From: Oscheius dolichura
Taxonomy: Eukaryota; Nematoda; Chromadorea; Rhabditida; Rhabditidae
DNA: 64,000 nt
Direction: 5' to 3'
Assembly (NCBI GenBank): GCA_932521035.1
Contig: OW051493.1
Location: 1,240,001 to 1,304,000, forward strand
Within the stretch, counting starts at the first letter, position 1. Each line of letters starts with the position of its first letter. Below the pieces are notes generated by a model that worked only from the letters and a program-made list of their open reading frames with translations, did no database searches and was not told where the DNA came from. Positions 51,201 through 60,531 of this stretch are shown piece after piece. A program made the translations under genes and the position numbers.

Positions 51201-51609
51201 TTTCAGTTATTTGATAGTCGAAAGCTCATCTAAACAGTCAAATTGAGAAATTCTAATCTTTGTAGACCTTTAAAAATCGAGTTTTAGCCTCTTTTTAACG
51301 TTTTGAATGGGTAATAAAGTGGGTATAACGAATACAGCAACAATTCGTTCTCATTCGTGATTTCACTATTTTCTAAAGTTTCACGTTCCCTATAAGATTT
51401 TCTCTTTTGGAGTCCGATTTGCTTCTTGGTCAATCTCGTTGTTTTCAGGCTATTCCCCTTATTTCCATCAGCAGCAACAACCGGGAGGGTTTAGAGGAGG
51501 AGGAGACGGTGGCGGCAAGTGGGCTTGGTCTCGCGGACGAGGTGGACGAGGAAGAGGAAGAGGAGGACCAATGAGACGGGGAAATGGACCGTATCAACGG
51601 CAATTTTAG
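36290..51609 (+). CDS. rha-1: RNA helicase A orthologue (DHX9/MLE family), 27 exons, 1340 aa
   Basis: ATP-dependent DExH-box helicase that unwinds dsRNA, RNA-DNA hybrids and DNA, mainly nuclear. Two dsRNA-binding domains come first ([13 protein letters not shown] in exon 1-2; exons 4-5). The core follows: Walker [10 protein letters not shown] (residues 419-427), SQPRRISA (451 on), DEIH (519-522), SAT (551-553) and QRCGRAGR (769-776, Cys where Ile/Lys-type residues are usual). Then come the HA2/OB-fold region and an RGG-rich tail (about 1190-1340). Exon starts-ends: 36290-36454, 37692-37778, 37827-38084, 38131-38320, 39865-40001, 40046-40306, 42156-42262, 42309-42387, 42440-42600, 43426-43561, 43821-43977, 44020-44222, 44378-44492, 44538-44632, 44675-44748, 44969-45121, 45165-45325, 45369-45480, 45526-45664, 46599-46877, 46922-47032, 48316-48434, 48478-48599, 48644-48853, 48898-48999, 50935-51063, 51449-51609. 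All phases close. The least certain acceptor is TTAAG at 40045. The start follows a lone acceptor. Confidence 0.95.
36455..37691 (+). repeat. rha-1 intron 1: tandem duplications carrying exon 2 decoys
   Basis: Exon 2 begins CAG|GACGCTCAAACGAATG. Similar junctions occur upstream at 37026 (CCCCAG|TTTGCTCAAACGAA) and 37316 (CCAG|GATGCTCAAACGAATG). Further blocks repeat within the intron: GAAAAGCTGAAAATTT at 36556 and 37335, CACAGTTCACA at 36757 and 37519, and CAAAACATAAAA at 36917, 37203 and 37632. The decoys lead to early stops. Confidence 0.6.
38321..39864 (+). repeat. rha-1 intron 4: two sets of tandem duplications plus one element
   Basis: A unit with ATAGGTGAAACATTTGAGCA is repeated near 38400, 38652 and 38950. 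A longer unit of about 450 bp (AAGGAAGGAATAGAGTCAAA, later AAATTGAATCAAAAATACAG) recurs at about 39123 and 39579. The family A element at 38732 interrupts the first set. Confidence 0.6.
38732..38863. mobile_element. Palindromic element family A, copy 5 (rha-1 intron 4)
   Basis: TAGTCCATTTCCAACGGATA at the left and ATACGTTGGAAATGGACTA at the right, with GTCTCCGCTGCGGGACCAGG and GTTCCGTAGCGGAGACGC inside. It is one of the best-conserved copies. Confidence 0.8.
40307..42155 (+). repeat. rha-1 intron 6: degenerate tandem repeat of about 0.4-0.5 kb
   Basis: TTTTTTGAGCTGCAGGGTTC followed by ATTGATAA occurs near 40362, 41341, 41800 and 42052. CTCTGCAGCGGGCATCC followed by ATAATCTTCATTTCC recurs near 40630, 41047 and 41465. 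No nested gene is visible. Confidence 0.6.
42601..43425 (+). repeat. rha-1 intron 9: triplicated unit of about 215 bp
   Basis: TCAATATAATTTGTTTCACC (42899), TCAATAAAATTTGTTTAGCC (43109) and CACTAAAATTAGTTTTACC (43330) mark three diverged copies, each followed by A-rich sequence and preceded by a CTTATNNATAA-type word. Confidence 0.5.
43600..43795. mobile_element. GTTACGTAAC-family insertion in rha-1 intron 10
   Basis: GCGCACTCGTTTCTGACCGT followed by AGACGGGAGTGTCGGGTGTT and the family body through CCCCACAAACTTTGACAGAG. It lies between the DEIH exon and the SAT exon and leaves both splice sites intact. Confidence 0.7.
47033..48315 (+). repeat. rha-1 intron 21: decayed repeats and a palindrome fragment
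   Basis: GCACCCGTAGAATCTCGGCA at 47157 is one arm of the CACCCGTAAAATCTC palindrome family (see 51684). Units with AAAAGTTTC...CTATTTAGTTGTG recur loosely near 47340, 47630, 47740, 47990 and 48205. Confidence 0.45.
49101..49240. mobile_element. Palindromic element family B, copy 4 (partial, rha-1 intron 25)
   Basis: CTAATCCGTTTTCAACAGCT and TCGCTACGGGACCATTTGGC at the left, CCCAAATGGCCCCGTAGTGG at the right. The terminal GGAAACGGA end is missing. Its right half is part of the 178-bp block that is repeated at 50630. Confidence 0.6.
49352..49484 (-). pseudogene. Partial copy of nested-gene exon 3 and preceding intron
   Basis: Nearly identical to 49815-49943. On minus it keeps the TTTTTAG acceptor and the in-frame start of exon 3 ([19 protein letters not shown]) but ends abruptly at GGCACCATTGC. 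Exons 1, 2 and 4 are absent. The high identity implies a recent duplication. Confidence 0.75.
49594..50301 (-). CDS. Nested gene in rha-1 intron 25: small membrane-anchored protein (131 aa)
   Basis: Four exons on the strand opposite to rha-1: 50301-50283, 50236-50125, 49901-49766 and 49722-49594, all joining in phase with GT-AG introns. The product begins [20 protein letters not shown], an uncleaved signal-anchor-like hydrophobic stretch. A basic segment follows ([19 protein letters not shown]), then [17 protein letters not shown] and an aromatic/acidic part ([16 protein letters not shown]), ending APGKFIVC. I do not recognise the family. It is likely a type I/III-oriented single-pass protein. 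The whole unit lies between 178-bp direct repeats beside a truncated copy of itself. Coherent splicing, good codon structure and a proper stop favour a live gene. The GC-rich 50460-50610 upstream may be its promoter or another insertion. Confidence 0.7.
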
Positions 51610-51683
51610 TCTTATTTCATTGTTACAGTAGTCATATAGATAGTTACTTCTTCTTATATATTCCCTTCAATTAATCAGCTCGC

Positions 51684-51772
51684 TGCACCCGTAAAATCTC
51701 TGCAGCTGGCAGGCCTGAAGACGCCGCGACATTGCGCGCAGCTACCGAGATTTTACGGGTGCGGGCGCGCGG
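51684..51772. mobile_element. Small palindrome, CACCCGTAAAATCTC family, copy 1
   Basis: GCACCCGTAAAATCTCTGCA at the left and ACCGAGATTTTACGGGTGC at the right, around a GC-rich centre. It lies 75 bp after the rha-1 stop, within or next to its 3' UTR. A related copy lies at 54448 and a half copy at 47150. Confidence 0.75.
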
Positions 51773-51870
51773 TATTTCGCCCTCGCTGTGATCTCTCTTC
51801 TTCCCTACTTCGTCATTGTCTTTGCCAAAATTATATAAATGTTTATTTTTTACAGTATTGTACGTATTAT

Positions 51871-52086
51871 TTATTGAATCGCTGTGGGGCCCTTGCCAAC
51901 AATCGGCTTTGCTGCGACGCTCATGGATATGCTGGTTCTTTTAGCCGCTGGATCCCGGGCGGTCATTGACTCCTGTTTGACGACGATCATCTTCTTCTCT
52001 TTAGGTACTCCGGGATCAGAATTGACACGACCACGGGGCAGGAAACTGGCGACGGCGTCGTGTAAATTGTCGAGGATCTTTGACAT
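51871..52086 (-). CDS. Small single-exon protein, unknown function (71 aa)
   Basis: ATG at 52086 follows a TTTCCAG acceptor by three bases, suggesting a spliced-leader start. The product is MSKILDNLHDAVASFLPRGR followed by a basic, serine/threonine-rich segment (GVPKEKKMIVVKQESMTARD). It ends ...VGKGPTAIQ. The stop overlaps a CAATAAATAA run that can serve as poly(A) signal. It has no signal peptide, TM segment or domain I know. The gene is convergent with rha-1; the two stops are 261 bp apart. The non-random composition and both end signals favour a real gene. Confidence 0.5.
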   Translation of the reverse strand: MSKILDNLHDAVASFLPRGRVNSDPGVPKEKKMIVVKQESMTARDPAAKRTSISMSVAAKPIVGKGPTAIQ

Positions 52087-53352
52087 AGACTGGAAATTTT
52101 GCAAGGTTTGAAGGAGGAGTAATTGGAGAGGAAGAAGGGAGAAATAGGGAGAAAGGGGGTGTAAATAGACAGGTGGAATGGGGAGTCAGGTGAGAAGAAG
52201 TGAATTGTGGTGATTAGACGAGATTGGAAGGGATTATTGTAGGACAAAGGATAAGCGAATGTAGTGGATCAAGATGGTTCAAGAGAACTAAAAGGCTTTC
52301 TGTACCATGGCATTGAAAATGGGTAATATGCCGAACAACGAGAACAGTGTGTTTTTTCAAGGGAATAGCTAATAAATGGGAATTTAAACATGGCAAATAT
52401 TAGCAGTACTGGTGTTGAACTGGGTATATCTTCAGTGGGACTTGCCGGGCAATAATTGGAATGTGATAGAAATTGGGAATAGTTGAGTCGATTGAAACAA
52501 GCGTCAGTGACAAGACCGAATGTATTAAAAAGGCCAGCGGTAGCATAGAAATCTTTGAAGCACCTGTCGGGAATTCTATATAATGGCTACGTTTTCCACT
52601 AGACGACTTATGAGGACGCCGGAACTTTGTTTTGTCAAAAAAGTTTATAATTGGTCTATTCCGGCTACCCAAAACAAAGTTTCGGTAACCCAAAACAATG
52701 CATTGCACGGCTCGGATACACTTCTAGTTGTGGTGGAAAGAGTTTACCTGTTTATTTTGTGTATTTGGTGGACATTGCGCCGTTTTATTTTATGGTGTAC
52801 AATGAATTTCTTTTGAATAATGTCGCTCAGATGTGTAGTGTCGGAATAAAGCGGGTCATCTTGTCCAAATAGGCATATATCTGCTCGCGTGTAATATTTC
52901 CAATTCCTGACTCTTTCATCAAATTAAAAAGCCTTTCATCTCCGTTTCAATAGCCTCTTCTTTCTTGGTCTGGTTTCCGGAGTGCATGTTTATTCTAGAA
53001 TTGAGGTGATGACATCCTACGATCAAGCAGAAACAGTAAAGGGTGACAGTCTGGAAACAATAAAAAGCCTAGCCGTAGCATAGAAACAATTTAGTTACAT
53101 CAAGATTTGATTGAATTTTTTTACAACTGGCTGGCTAATTAGGAGCTGACAAAACTGTAAAAATACACAGATGAGATGATTATGGATGGTCTCTTGTAAT
53201 ACCAGACAAAATACGGCTTGGAGTTTGTTACTGGGAAGAAAAAAGGACAGCTGTTTCTCTCTCGGCACAAAGTACAGTAATTTTGCCAAAATCAAATATG
53301 AGTGAACACCGATACCACGGCGATATAAAAATCTTATACGGAACGTTTCAAA
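52087..53352. other. Non-coding stretch
   Basis: No supported gene. A 77-codon plus frame at 52583-52816 lacks splice context. Position 52190 (GTCAGGTGAGAAGAAGTG, AATTGTGGTGATTAG) is echoed near 54926 as part of a larger duplication. Confidence 0.4.
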
Positions 53353-53486
53353 TATAGTCCATTTCCAATGGAGATTCCTCGGAAACACCTCTCCGCTACG
53401 GGACCAAGAAGCTTTCAGACCTGGTCCCGTAGCGGAGACCCGCCGCCAAATTTGAATCCGTGGAATATCCGTTAGAAATGGACGAT
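53353..53486. mobile_element. Palindromic element family A, copy 6
   Basis: TAGTCCATTTCCAATGGAGA at the left and CCGTTAGAAATGGACGATA at the right, with CTCTCCGCTACGGGACCAAG and GGTCCCGTAGCGGAGACC inside. Confidence 0.75.
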
Positions 53487-55057
53487 ATTGAAATTTTTGT
53501 CTGCTAGACCACACTAGATTAGCCACTATTCGCCCACTTTTCTAATGAATGACTAATGAAGCCGTAAAAATAACCCACAGGCGGGTTAGACTCGCTGTTA
53601 TTGTAAAGACAGCTGGAATTTGAATAAGATGAACGGTGAATTGTAAAGTTGCAAGGCGAATGGCACTATTTTTCAGGGCAATTGGACCGTATTAGCGTAT
53701 AAGTTTGAGCCCAGTATAGTCTAGCTATTCAGGTTTCCCAGAAAAATATAGAAAAGAGGCTGCTACAGTAAGTTTCTCTAATATTTCCGGGGTAATGAAG
53801 CAGTGAATAGGGAATCTCCGGAAGTTCAGTGGACGTTTTAGAGGTTAGATCACGATTAGAAGACTTTCCGTAGAAGAAATTTTTGTGCTATAGGTTCGTA
53901 ATAAGAACATCTTCTCATCTTTTTTGCAATAAGAACAAGGTATTCTGACGTCAGTTCAACTTGTAATCTACCAGGAAACGGGGCAAAGCCTACTGGAAAG
54001 AGGGCTCCAAGAGTGCTGAATATTATGAGGGAGAAGTTTGTGCTTTTCAAAGTTCTACAAGGGAAACACAAGTTTATCAATCCAACAACATAAGACCAGA
54101 ATTTTTTCTAAAATTACAATCTAACCATGAACTATAATAGGCGAAGAAATCCGAGTACTAAAACAGTCGACGATACATCAAAATGACGTTGATTTGAAGG
54201 TGTTTCATGCTGAAAAGCGGACCTCGGCTTTTCGCTGGTTTATTGGGATAGATTGGTCTGATGCCGATGTGATGTAAATCACCGCCAAACATTTCCCGAA
54301 TATTTGAATCCTGCCCGTAACGTGAAAACTATCGAAAGTTTGGTCTCATTGGATAATTGGTTTAGTCGCCCCAAATTGGCCAATAAATAATAAGTAAAAC
54401 AGAGGAAAAAAACTATTTGACGTGTCTCTGGCGTTAGCCCACTCGGAAAGTACCCGTAAGATCTCGGCAGCTGGAAGCCCTGAAGGTGCCGCGACGTTGC
54501 GCGCAGCTGCCGAGATTGTACAGGTGCGAGCGCCCGGCTTTTGCTCCTCCTGCCGGTTTTCCTCCTCTTATTTTTCCATTATCATTGCCAAAATTACAAA
54601 TTTTTATCGGTAATCTGCGTTTTTGTCTAATTTTGAGAGGTTTTCAAGTTTTACCCGTATAACCACGATGGTTTATGCATATTTTTATTATACTGCGATT
54701 GTAATGAACACTAACAGAACTATTAGAAACCTGCACGTAACATGAAAGCTTATCAGATTGCAGTACTCTTAGTGTCACTCCGCACGGCAGAACAACTGAT
54801 TTATTTACCCCAAGGTTGCTAATAAATTATGAGTAAAACAATTACTAATATAAATAGCATTTTGTACTGAAATTAGTCTCTTACTCAACGAAAGAGAGAG
54901 AGACGGAGCAGAAAGAAACAAGTCAGGTGAGGTGTGAATTGTGGCAATCAGTGAGGGGAATAATTGTTTTGTCGGAGCAGGGGAGCAGGTGGCACACAAT
55001 ACACGTAAATAATCCTATTTTCACCGTTTTCTACTTCTAAAATAGGATAAAATAAAA
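53487..55057. repeat. Non-coding stretch containing a duplicate of the rha-1 3' region
   Basis: At 54448-54532 a palindrome matches that at 51684. The following CATTGCCAAAATTACAAATT matches 51826-51845, and GTGAATTGTGGCAATCAG (54935) matches 52199. The 71-codon gene itself is not present in this copy. Shorter repeats (AATAAATAATAAGTAAAACA at 54383 and AATAAATTATGAGTAAAACA at 54820) also lie here. Confidence 0.5.
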
Positions 55058-56011
55058 TTAATAGGTAGTAATAATGTCAGGGGAAAGGACATTCCCTTCT
55101 TTGTATTCGAAAAGTTCTCTAAATTGTTTCAGCAACGGCGTCGGCTGGTCTCCTTCTGTTCTCTTGGACAAGCTTCTGACATCACAGAGAAGATTCGTCC
55201 GGATTCTTATCCAAAATGCGGCACTGAAATTATTATTTTTCTAAAAATATAGAACTATCTTGCAGTATGAAAAATTCTGATCATTCCATAAATGATCCGA
55301 TTGATACATAGGAACATTTCAAATCCTCCTATTTTTCAAAGATTTCTACTGACATTTCGTTTCATTTTATTTTTAGTGTGAAAAATTCAGTTTACTCAAT
55401 AAATGGCCCAATTGGTGCATTAAAAAAATTTATCTTTTTTATTGTGTATTTTTAGTGTAAATAATTGAGAATGTTCAACAAATATCTTGATTGAAGAATG
55501 AAAAATTTCAATCTCTTCTAATTCTCTACAATTAGAAGTGGAAGTTTTTTAAATTATGCTTTGTAAGTATGAAAAATTCGGTCTATTCCATAAATGCCCT
55601 GATTGATACATACAAAAATTCAATTACTTCCTCCTAATTTTGATTCTACTTTTTAAAATTTTTTATGCATTAGCCAGGTTATTTATAAACTTGTTATAAT
55701 TTTTCCCATTACACGCCGAAGTATAATGTCTTACTTGGCCACAATAGTCTGCTTCAAGCAGGTGCAAAATTTGCCGGCTTCTCGTACCCGCTCCCTGCTT
55801 GTCTCCGCGTCGTCCATTAGCTGGTAATGCGCCAGACAACAACGGTCAATGTCTAAAGAAATAAGAAAATGAAAAATAGATTTTTGCTCCGTGAAATTAC
55901 TGAAAAATTAATGATAAACAAACCTGGTGAGGTTCGCCAGCCGCAATGCTTCCAGCCTTGTACTGTTAGTACAAGAAAAATGGAAAAGAATATAAAATTT
56001 CGGGAGAACAT
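55058..56011 (-). CDS. Secreted phospholipase A2-like protein, active-site Asp replaced (123 aa)
   Basis: Three exons, 56011-55924, 55852-55735 and 55223-55058, join in phase. The N-terminus is a signal peptide (MFSRNFIFFSIFLVLTVQG) cleaved before WKHCGWRTS. The segment PDIDRCCLAHYQ aligns with the secreted PLA2 signature DxxDxCCxxHDxCY, followed by FCTCLKQTIV as in nematode PLA2-like proteins. The catalytic His is present, but the paired Asp is Tyr (HY for HD), and the glycine-rich calcium loop is shortened to CGWRTSP. The family hydrolyses the sn-2 ester of phospholipids. This member is probably not an active enzyme and may act as a binding protein. It is short for the family and has fewer cysteines. 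The next gene upstream on the same strand stops 428 bp away. Confidence 0.65.
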
Positions 56012-56438
56012 GATGTGGTAGAGCAAGAGGACCACTTGCCCGAAAAGGAGAAACACCTATGGTCTCTTTCCTCATCCCTCTCTCTCAAACCAGACAAAAG
56101 CGAAAGGAAACCGGGAGTTTGTTTGGGCAAGATTAACCGCGGTGTTCGGAGTGTTCGAATGACACTAAATATGTGGGGAGAAGCCTCCCGGTTTCAAAGG
56201 CGGGAGGCGCAAAAAATCCACAAACAAAAGAGCAAGCTGCTGTGGAAAAGCGGCTGTGGAATTTGGTCCTTGGTGTCGCTCTTCCTAGTTTCACAGAGAA
56301 TAACACAGAGACGTTCTTTCGATCGAGTGAGAGTAATAAAATGAAATATTTAATCTAAATTGTAAATCAACAGAAAGAAAATAACAAAATCTATACTAAA
56401 ATACCTATAAAATTGACTGATAACAAAGGAGGCTCATT

Positions 56439-57863
56439 TTAAATGGAAAGTGACTTAATTCCGAGAAGTTCCTTCATCTGTTCAGCATATTTACGCGTTG
56501 CTTCAGGTGTTTCTTCCTAAAAATTATTCGATTTATGTATAAAAATATAAAACTAACAGTATTTCTGTAAGTCTTCCATAGTTTTTCAAATTTTCCAAGT
56601 TTCTTTTCATCAACTTGTTGTCCATCACTTCGCAAAACTCGAATTAATTCCTCCTTACATTTTGAACCTTCAAATTCAACCTAAAATAAATAAATAATAT
56701 AAAAGTAAGCATAATAAGATTACTTTCAAATTGTCCTCCCTATCGCGTAACTTTTCCCAAGCTTCTTCCTTCTTGCTCTCGCCATATATAGCCGTAAGAA
56801 GATAATTAGCATAGTCATAATTTTGTTTTCTAGTATGACATCTAAAAAATTAAATTGATAACTACAAAATAATAAAATAACGAGCCTATCAGTAATAAAT
56901 GTAATAGTATCCGTCTCTTCATCGTATTTCTTCCCAGCCAATCGGATAAGTTTTTCTTTACTTCTCTCATCAAGGCCCAAGCTGGCTACCTTCACATACA
57001 TTGTAGTAACTCTTGCTCTAATGTCGCGAATATTTGTTCCTTGATGCACATAATCGTTATATTCAATAGCTACAGGAAAATGCTCCTCCATCACTTTGGG
57101 ATCTTCTAGCTCCTTTGGAAATGCAGTGCAAAATTCTAAACATTTTCAATTTTTTAAAAATAATACAATAATATTACGTTTCAATACTTCACAATGCCGT
57201 TCAATTGCATTAGGTGTTAGATGAAGAAAGTTAGGAATTTTTATAAGCTCTAGATTGCCCTAAAATACAATTTTTAGATAAAATAATATGGGAATTAGAT
57301 ATACCTGCTTCTTGAAGGGAGCACGCTTCTCAGGATCAGGACGGGCACCCATTCTGACAGGAAGAGGAACAACTGAAGCATTGAAAGAACGAGCAGCCGG
57401 CCAAACTGATGGCCAATCCTGAAAAATATCATTTGAGAATATTTTCTACTGTTCGATTCCGATTCATCATTTTAAAAATTACCTGATCAGTTTCCATTTC
57501 CGTACTACGTTCCTTCCGTACTGCTAAGCGTTCATGAATATCAGGTCGACTTCTAAAATTACACAAATTTTATAAACAACTACAAATAAATGCAGACCTC
57601 TTCTCAAATGATGTTCTTCCAGTCGCATACTCAATCTGCATTTGTCCACGAAGCTTTCTTTTAGGCATCACAAAGAGCTCATTGAAGCCATCGTCCTAAA
57701 AATGAATACTAATATTAAAACTAACAATAGCAAATCTTACCGAGGAAGAAGCTTCATTTGCTTGTAATTTAGCCATCTCATTTTGATAATTTGTAGATGC
57801 TGCGGCGCGAAGCTTGTCAGCTAGTGTTGAGCCTTGACGAACTGACGAGATGATGGCCTTCAT
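56439..57863 (-). CDS. mrps-35: Mitochondrial ribosomal protein mS35 (MRPS35), 351 aa
   Basis: Component of the mitochondrial small ribosomal subunit. Nine exons: 57863-57741, 57695-57598, 57552-57483, 57418-57305, 57259-57178, 57135-56886, 56841-56724, 56680-56558 and 56516-56439. Family hallmarks are [59 protein letters not shown] and the [18 protein letters not shown] stretch formed across exons 6-7. The exon 6/7 join needs a GC donor (AG|GCTCGT at 56885). No GT alternative keeps the frame. ATG at 57863 lies 15 bases after an acceptor, so the leader is probably trans-spliced. The N-terminus ([20 protein letters not shown]) is basic and serine-rich, as for a mitochondrial targeting sequence. 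Exons are AT-biased at third positions, unlike rha-1, and introns are uniformly about 40-60 bp without the palindromic elements seen elsewhere. Confidence 0.9.
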
Positions 57864-58874
57864 ATTTTTGGAATAAACTACCTGAAAATAGAAATGTAAA
57901 CATTAAAAAGTAGTGTTCAAAGATTGCATGAAGAAAAATAGAATAGAGAGCAGAGAATAACGTCTCAAGCAACAAAAATTAAATATAAACTATATACTGA
58001 CAAGCCATTGAAAAAGCATTTCAGCATTACTTTTATATAATTTGTGCAGCCTATCGTTCTTTCTACTAATATGCACATCAAAAAATAACATATAAAAAGC
58101 ATATAAAAAGCAGAAAGCAAAACAGACGATTGAAAATATATGAAACATGCTATTTTAAAGAGACGAACACATTGAACAAGCATTTCTGCATTGTTTTTAT
58201 CTCTTTATTGAAGCATGCTACTATTTTTGTTGTTCTTTCGGGTAATGTTTAGCATGAAATTGATTAGTAAATGATAAAATAACAGCAGCAAGTAAAGAAA
58301 AACAATGAAAACCAGAGAAAGTGAAGTGAAAGAAGAGGAAAGGAAGGGGAGAACGCCGGTAGTACGTAATTACGTAGAAAAGTTGAAAGTATTTTTGATC
58401 AATCACTTTTCTTTCACTTTTATTGTAGTTTTGATTTGCAACTTTTCTCCAGAGCTTTCCTTCGACGAAATCAAGAATTTTCACAATTTTTTGATATAAA
58501 ACGATTCAATAAAGCAAAAATAATAATTTTCTGGCTATTTTTGGATAAAAACTGAATTTCAACCTTGGTCCCTCTCTAAAAATCACCTTTTCCTGACGCT
58601 GACACCTAATCTCCTAATCGCCCAGGTAAATATTATCCTGATGACCGGCAGATCCGCTCAACTGATTGCGCAACTGGGTAAAGAGTCGATAAATTGCGGG
58701 GTGACGGAGGCTAATTTGTCAACAATGGCCAGGATGGACAGGTGGATGAAGGGCAAATGTCAGCCCCTTACTTGTACACAATGGAAGAAAAAAGGAGAAG
58801 GATGGACAAATAATAGTAGAACAAAGGATTAGATTTTATATATTTATCTTCACGGGTTCTAATCACAGGAATAA
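57864..58874. other. Region upstream of mS35; no certain gene
   Basis: AT-rich. A loose direct repeat (CATTGAAAAAGCATTTCAGC at 58008 and CATTGAACAAGCATTTCTGC at 58170) lies here. A 63-codon plus frame at 58641-58832 could belong to the gene ending at 59053 but has no firm splice link. Confidence 0.4.
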
Positions 58875-59053
58875 TACGAGCAACCGCTCAGTGGCAGGTC
58901 ACTCAACAAGACTGGGAAAATAGCGCGTTGGCACAGGAACGTACGCAGTACGCAAAGCGCGCCAAAAAAAAGCAACTCTTTGCTGAGAGGAAAAAGAAGC
59001 GGGAAATGGGGGAACGGGAACAAAAACCGTCGGTTAGCTCATTGTCATTGTGA
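58875..59053 (+). CDS. Probable 3'-terminal exon, basic helical protein, left copy
   Basis: Follows a TTCTAATCACAG acceptor and is open to a TGA at 59051-59053. It encodes IIRATAQWQVTQQDWENSAL, then a basic helix (AKRAKKKQLFAERKKKREMG) and EREQKPSVSSLSL. The last 27 residues are identical to those of the minus-strand exon 60280-60471, because both lie in the arms of an inverted duplication. Upstream exons are not resolved. I do not recognise the protein; a small mitochondrial or nuclear basic protein is possible. Confidence 0.35.
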
Positions 59054-60364
59054 ACAAATAAAGAAGAAGAAATTCACGGAATACGTTTATAATCAGAATA
59101 CTGTTTTCTCCGGAGATTTCAAGAAATACATTGGATGAAGCACTCACATAGAGATATCATTTTTTTAGGAATTTTTCGAATACAGCGAAGAATCCATGGA
59201 AATTGTAAACTGAAAGGTATGGAGGAGGCCCAATATTTGGGACAATCTTTTTTGACTTTTGTACCTTCATTGAAACTTTATCATTTTTTCCTTTTTAGGA
59301 TTGGAAAATTGGGGGGAAAGTAGGATGACAGAGAGAGGAAAGGAAGAAGGTCATCCGATAGAAGAAAGAAAGAGTAGGGTGACAAAGTAATGATCATTAC
59401 TAGGGGGGCTCCTAAGTTCGTGGAATGTCTCACCATTTTTAACTGGAACGGGCTATTTCAAAACGGTTTGCTGGTCCTTGGAGCTCTCACCGAGAGCTAT
59501 TCAGGAGTATATTCATTTTTGTTGTAGGACCGTTTCCCGAGTTTTGGCGAGGGTCGGAAGTTGACGCCAAAACTAATTCTGGGGTTTTCGGCCACAAGAC
59601 GGCCACCTGCAAATTTTCGATGTATTAGGGGGAACATCAACTCGTCGAGCTCTTTCTAATGGTATAGTCTGTCAAGAAAAAAGACGACATTCAAAGATCG
59701 GTCGGGAGCGGACACCGGGGCCTCAAAGATTCGCGGCGCGCCGTCGGGTCCCCCAACGACTTTGTATTTAGATGGAATAGACCGAGTTCCATGAGTTTTC
59801 TTCTTCCTTTCCTCTCTCTGTCATCCTACTTTCCCCCCAATTTTCCAATCCTAAAAAGGAAAAAATGATAAAGTTTCAATGAAGGTACAAAAGTCAAAAA
59901 AGATTGTCCCAAATATTGGGCCTCCTCCATACCTTTCAGTTTACAATTTCCATGGATTCTTCGCTTTCTACCTTCTCCCAAGTTTCTCACAAAATCCTCA
60001 ACAATAATCCATCCAAAAGACCAATAAACTGCTCTTCTCCTACGCAAAATAACAATAAATTTACTGTAGAACCGGTGATCTTCATTGGAAATTGGTCAAA
60101 ATCATACCAAAATCCACTAGAAACAGTGAAAATGTTTCAATTAGACTTTGTATTCGAAAAATTCCTAAAAAAATGATATCTCTATGTGAGTGCTTCATCC
60201 AATGTATTTCTTGAAATCTCCGGAGAAAACAGTATTCTGATTATAAACGTATTCCGTGAATTTCTTCTTCTTTATTTGTTCACAATGACAATGAGCTAAC
60301 CGACGGTTTTTGTTCCCGTTCCCCCATTTCCCGCTTCTTTTTCCTCTCAGCAAAGAGTTGCTTT
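58968..60364. repeat. Inverted duplication (arms 58968-59350 and 59800-60364)
   Basis: The arms are near-identical complements covering a shared 3' coding end, its 3' flank and a further open segment (KGMEEAQYLGQSFLTFVPSL). The left arm lacks about 185 bp present at 59966-60150, between TTCGAATAC and GCGAAGAATCC. The loop (59351-59799) contains a TATAGTCTGTCAAGAAAAAA end related to the element at 8765. Confidence 0.8.
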
Positions 60365-60471
60365 GCCGCGTAGATATCCCTCACATCGCCGGCACAGCTG
60401 GTCCTGTCAATCGGTCCAAAATCCCGGAATATCAACTCCCACCACAGCCAGTCGACTCGTCGCATATTTCT
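60280..60471 (-). CDS. Probable 3'-terminal exon, right copy in inverted duplication
   Basis: Follows a CTCTACTTTTAG acceptor on minus and runs in frame to TGA at 60282-60280. It encodes RNMRRVDWLWWELIFRDFGP, DRTSCAGDVRDIYAA and then the same KQLFAERKKKREMGEREQ tail as the exon at 58875. The N-terminal part differs from the left copy, so the duplication breakpoint falls inside the coding exon, and one of the two is a chimera. Just upstream lies the palindromic element at 60532. Confidence 0.35.
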   Translation of the reverse strand, partial: RNMRRVDWLWWELIFRDFGPIDRTSCAGDVRDIYAAKQLFAERKKKREMGEREQKPSVSSLSL

Positions 60472-60531
60472 CTAAAAGTAGATAAAGTTATTGTCGCTTC
60501 TCCTCCGATTGTTCTGATGTGGAGAATAATT

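Noticed and set aside
53095..53526. 143-codon minus frame
   Set aside because: About a third of it is the family A palindrome at 53353-53486, and there is no splice or domain support.
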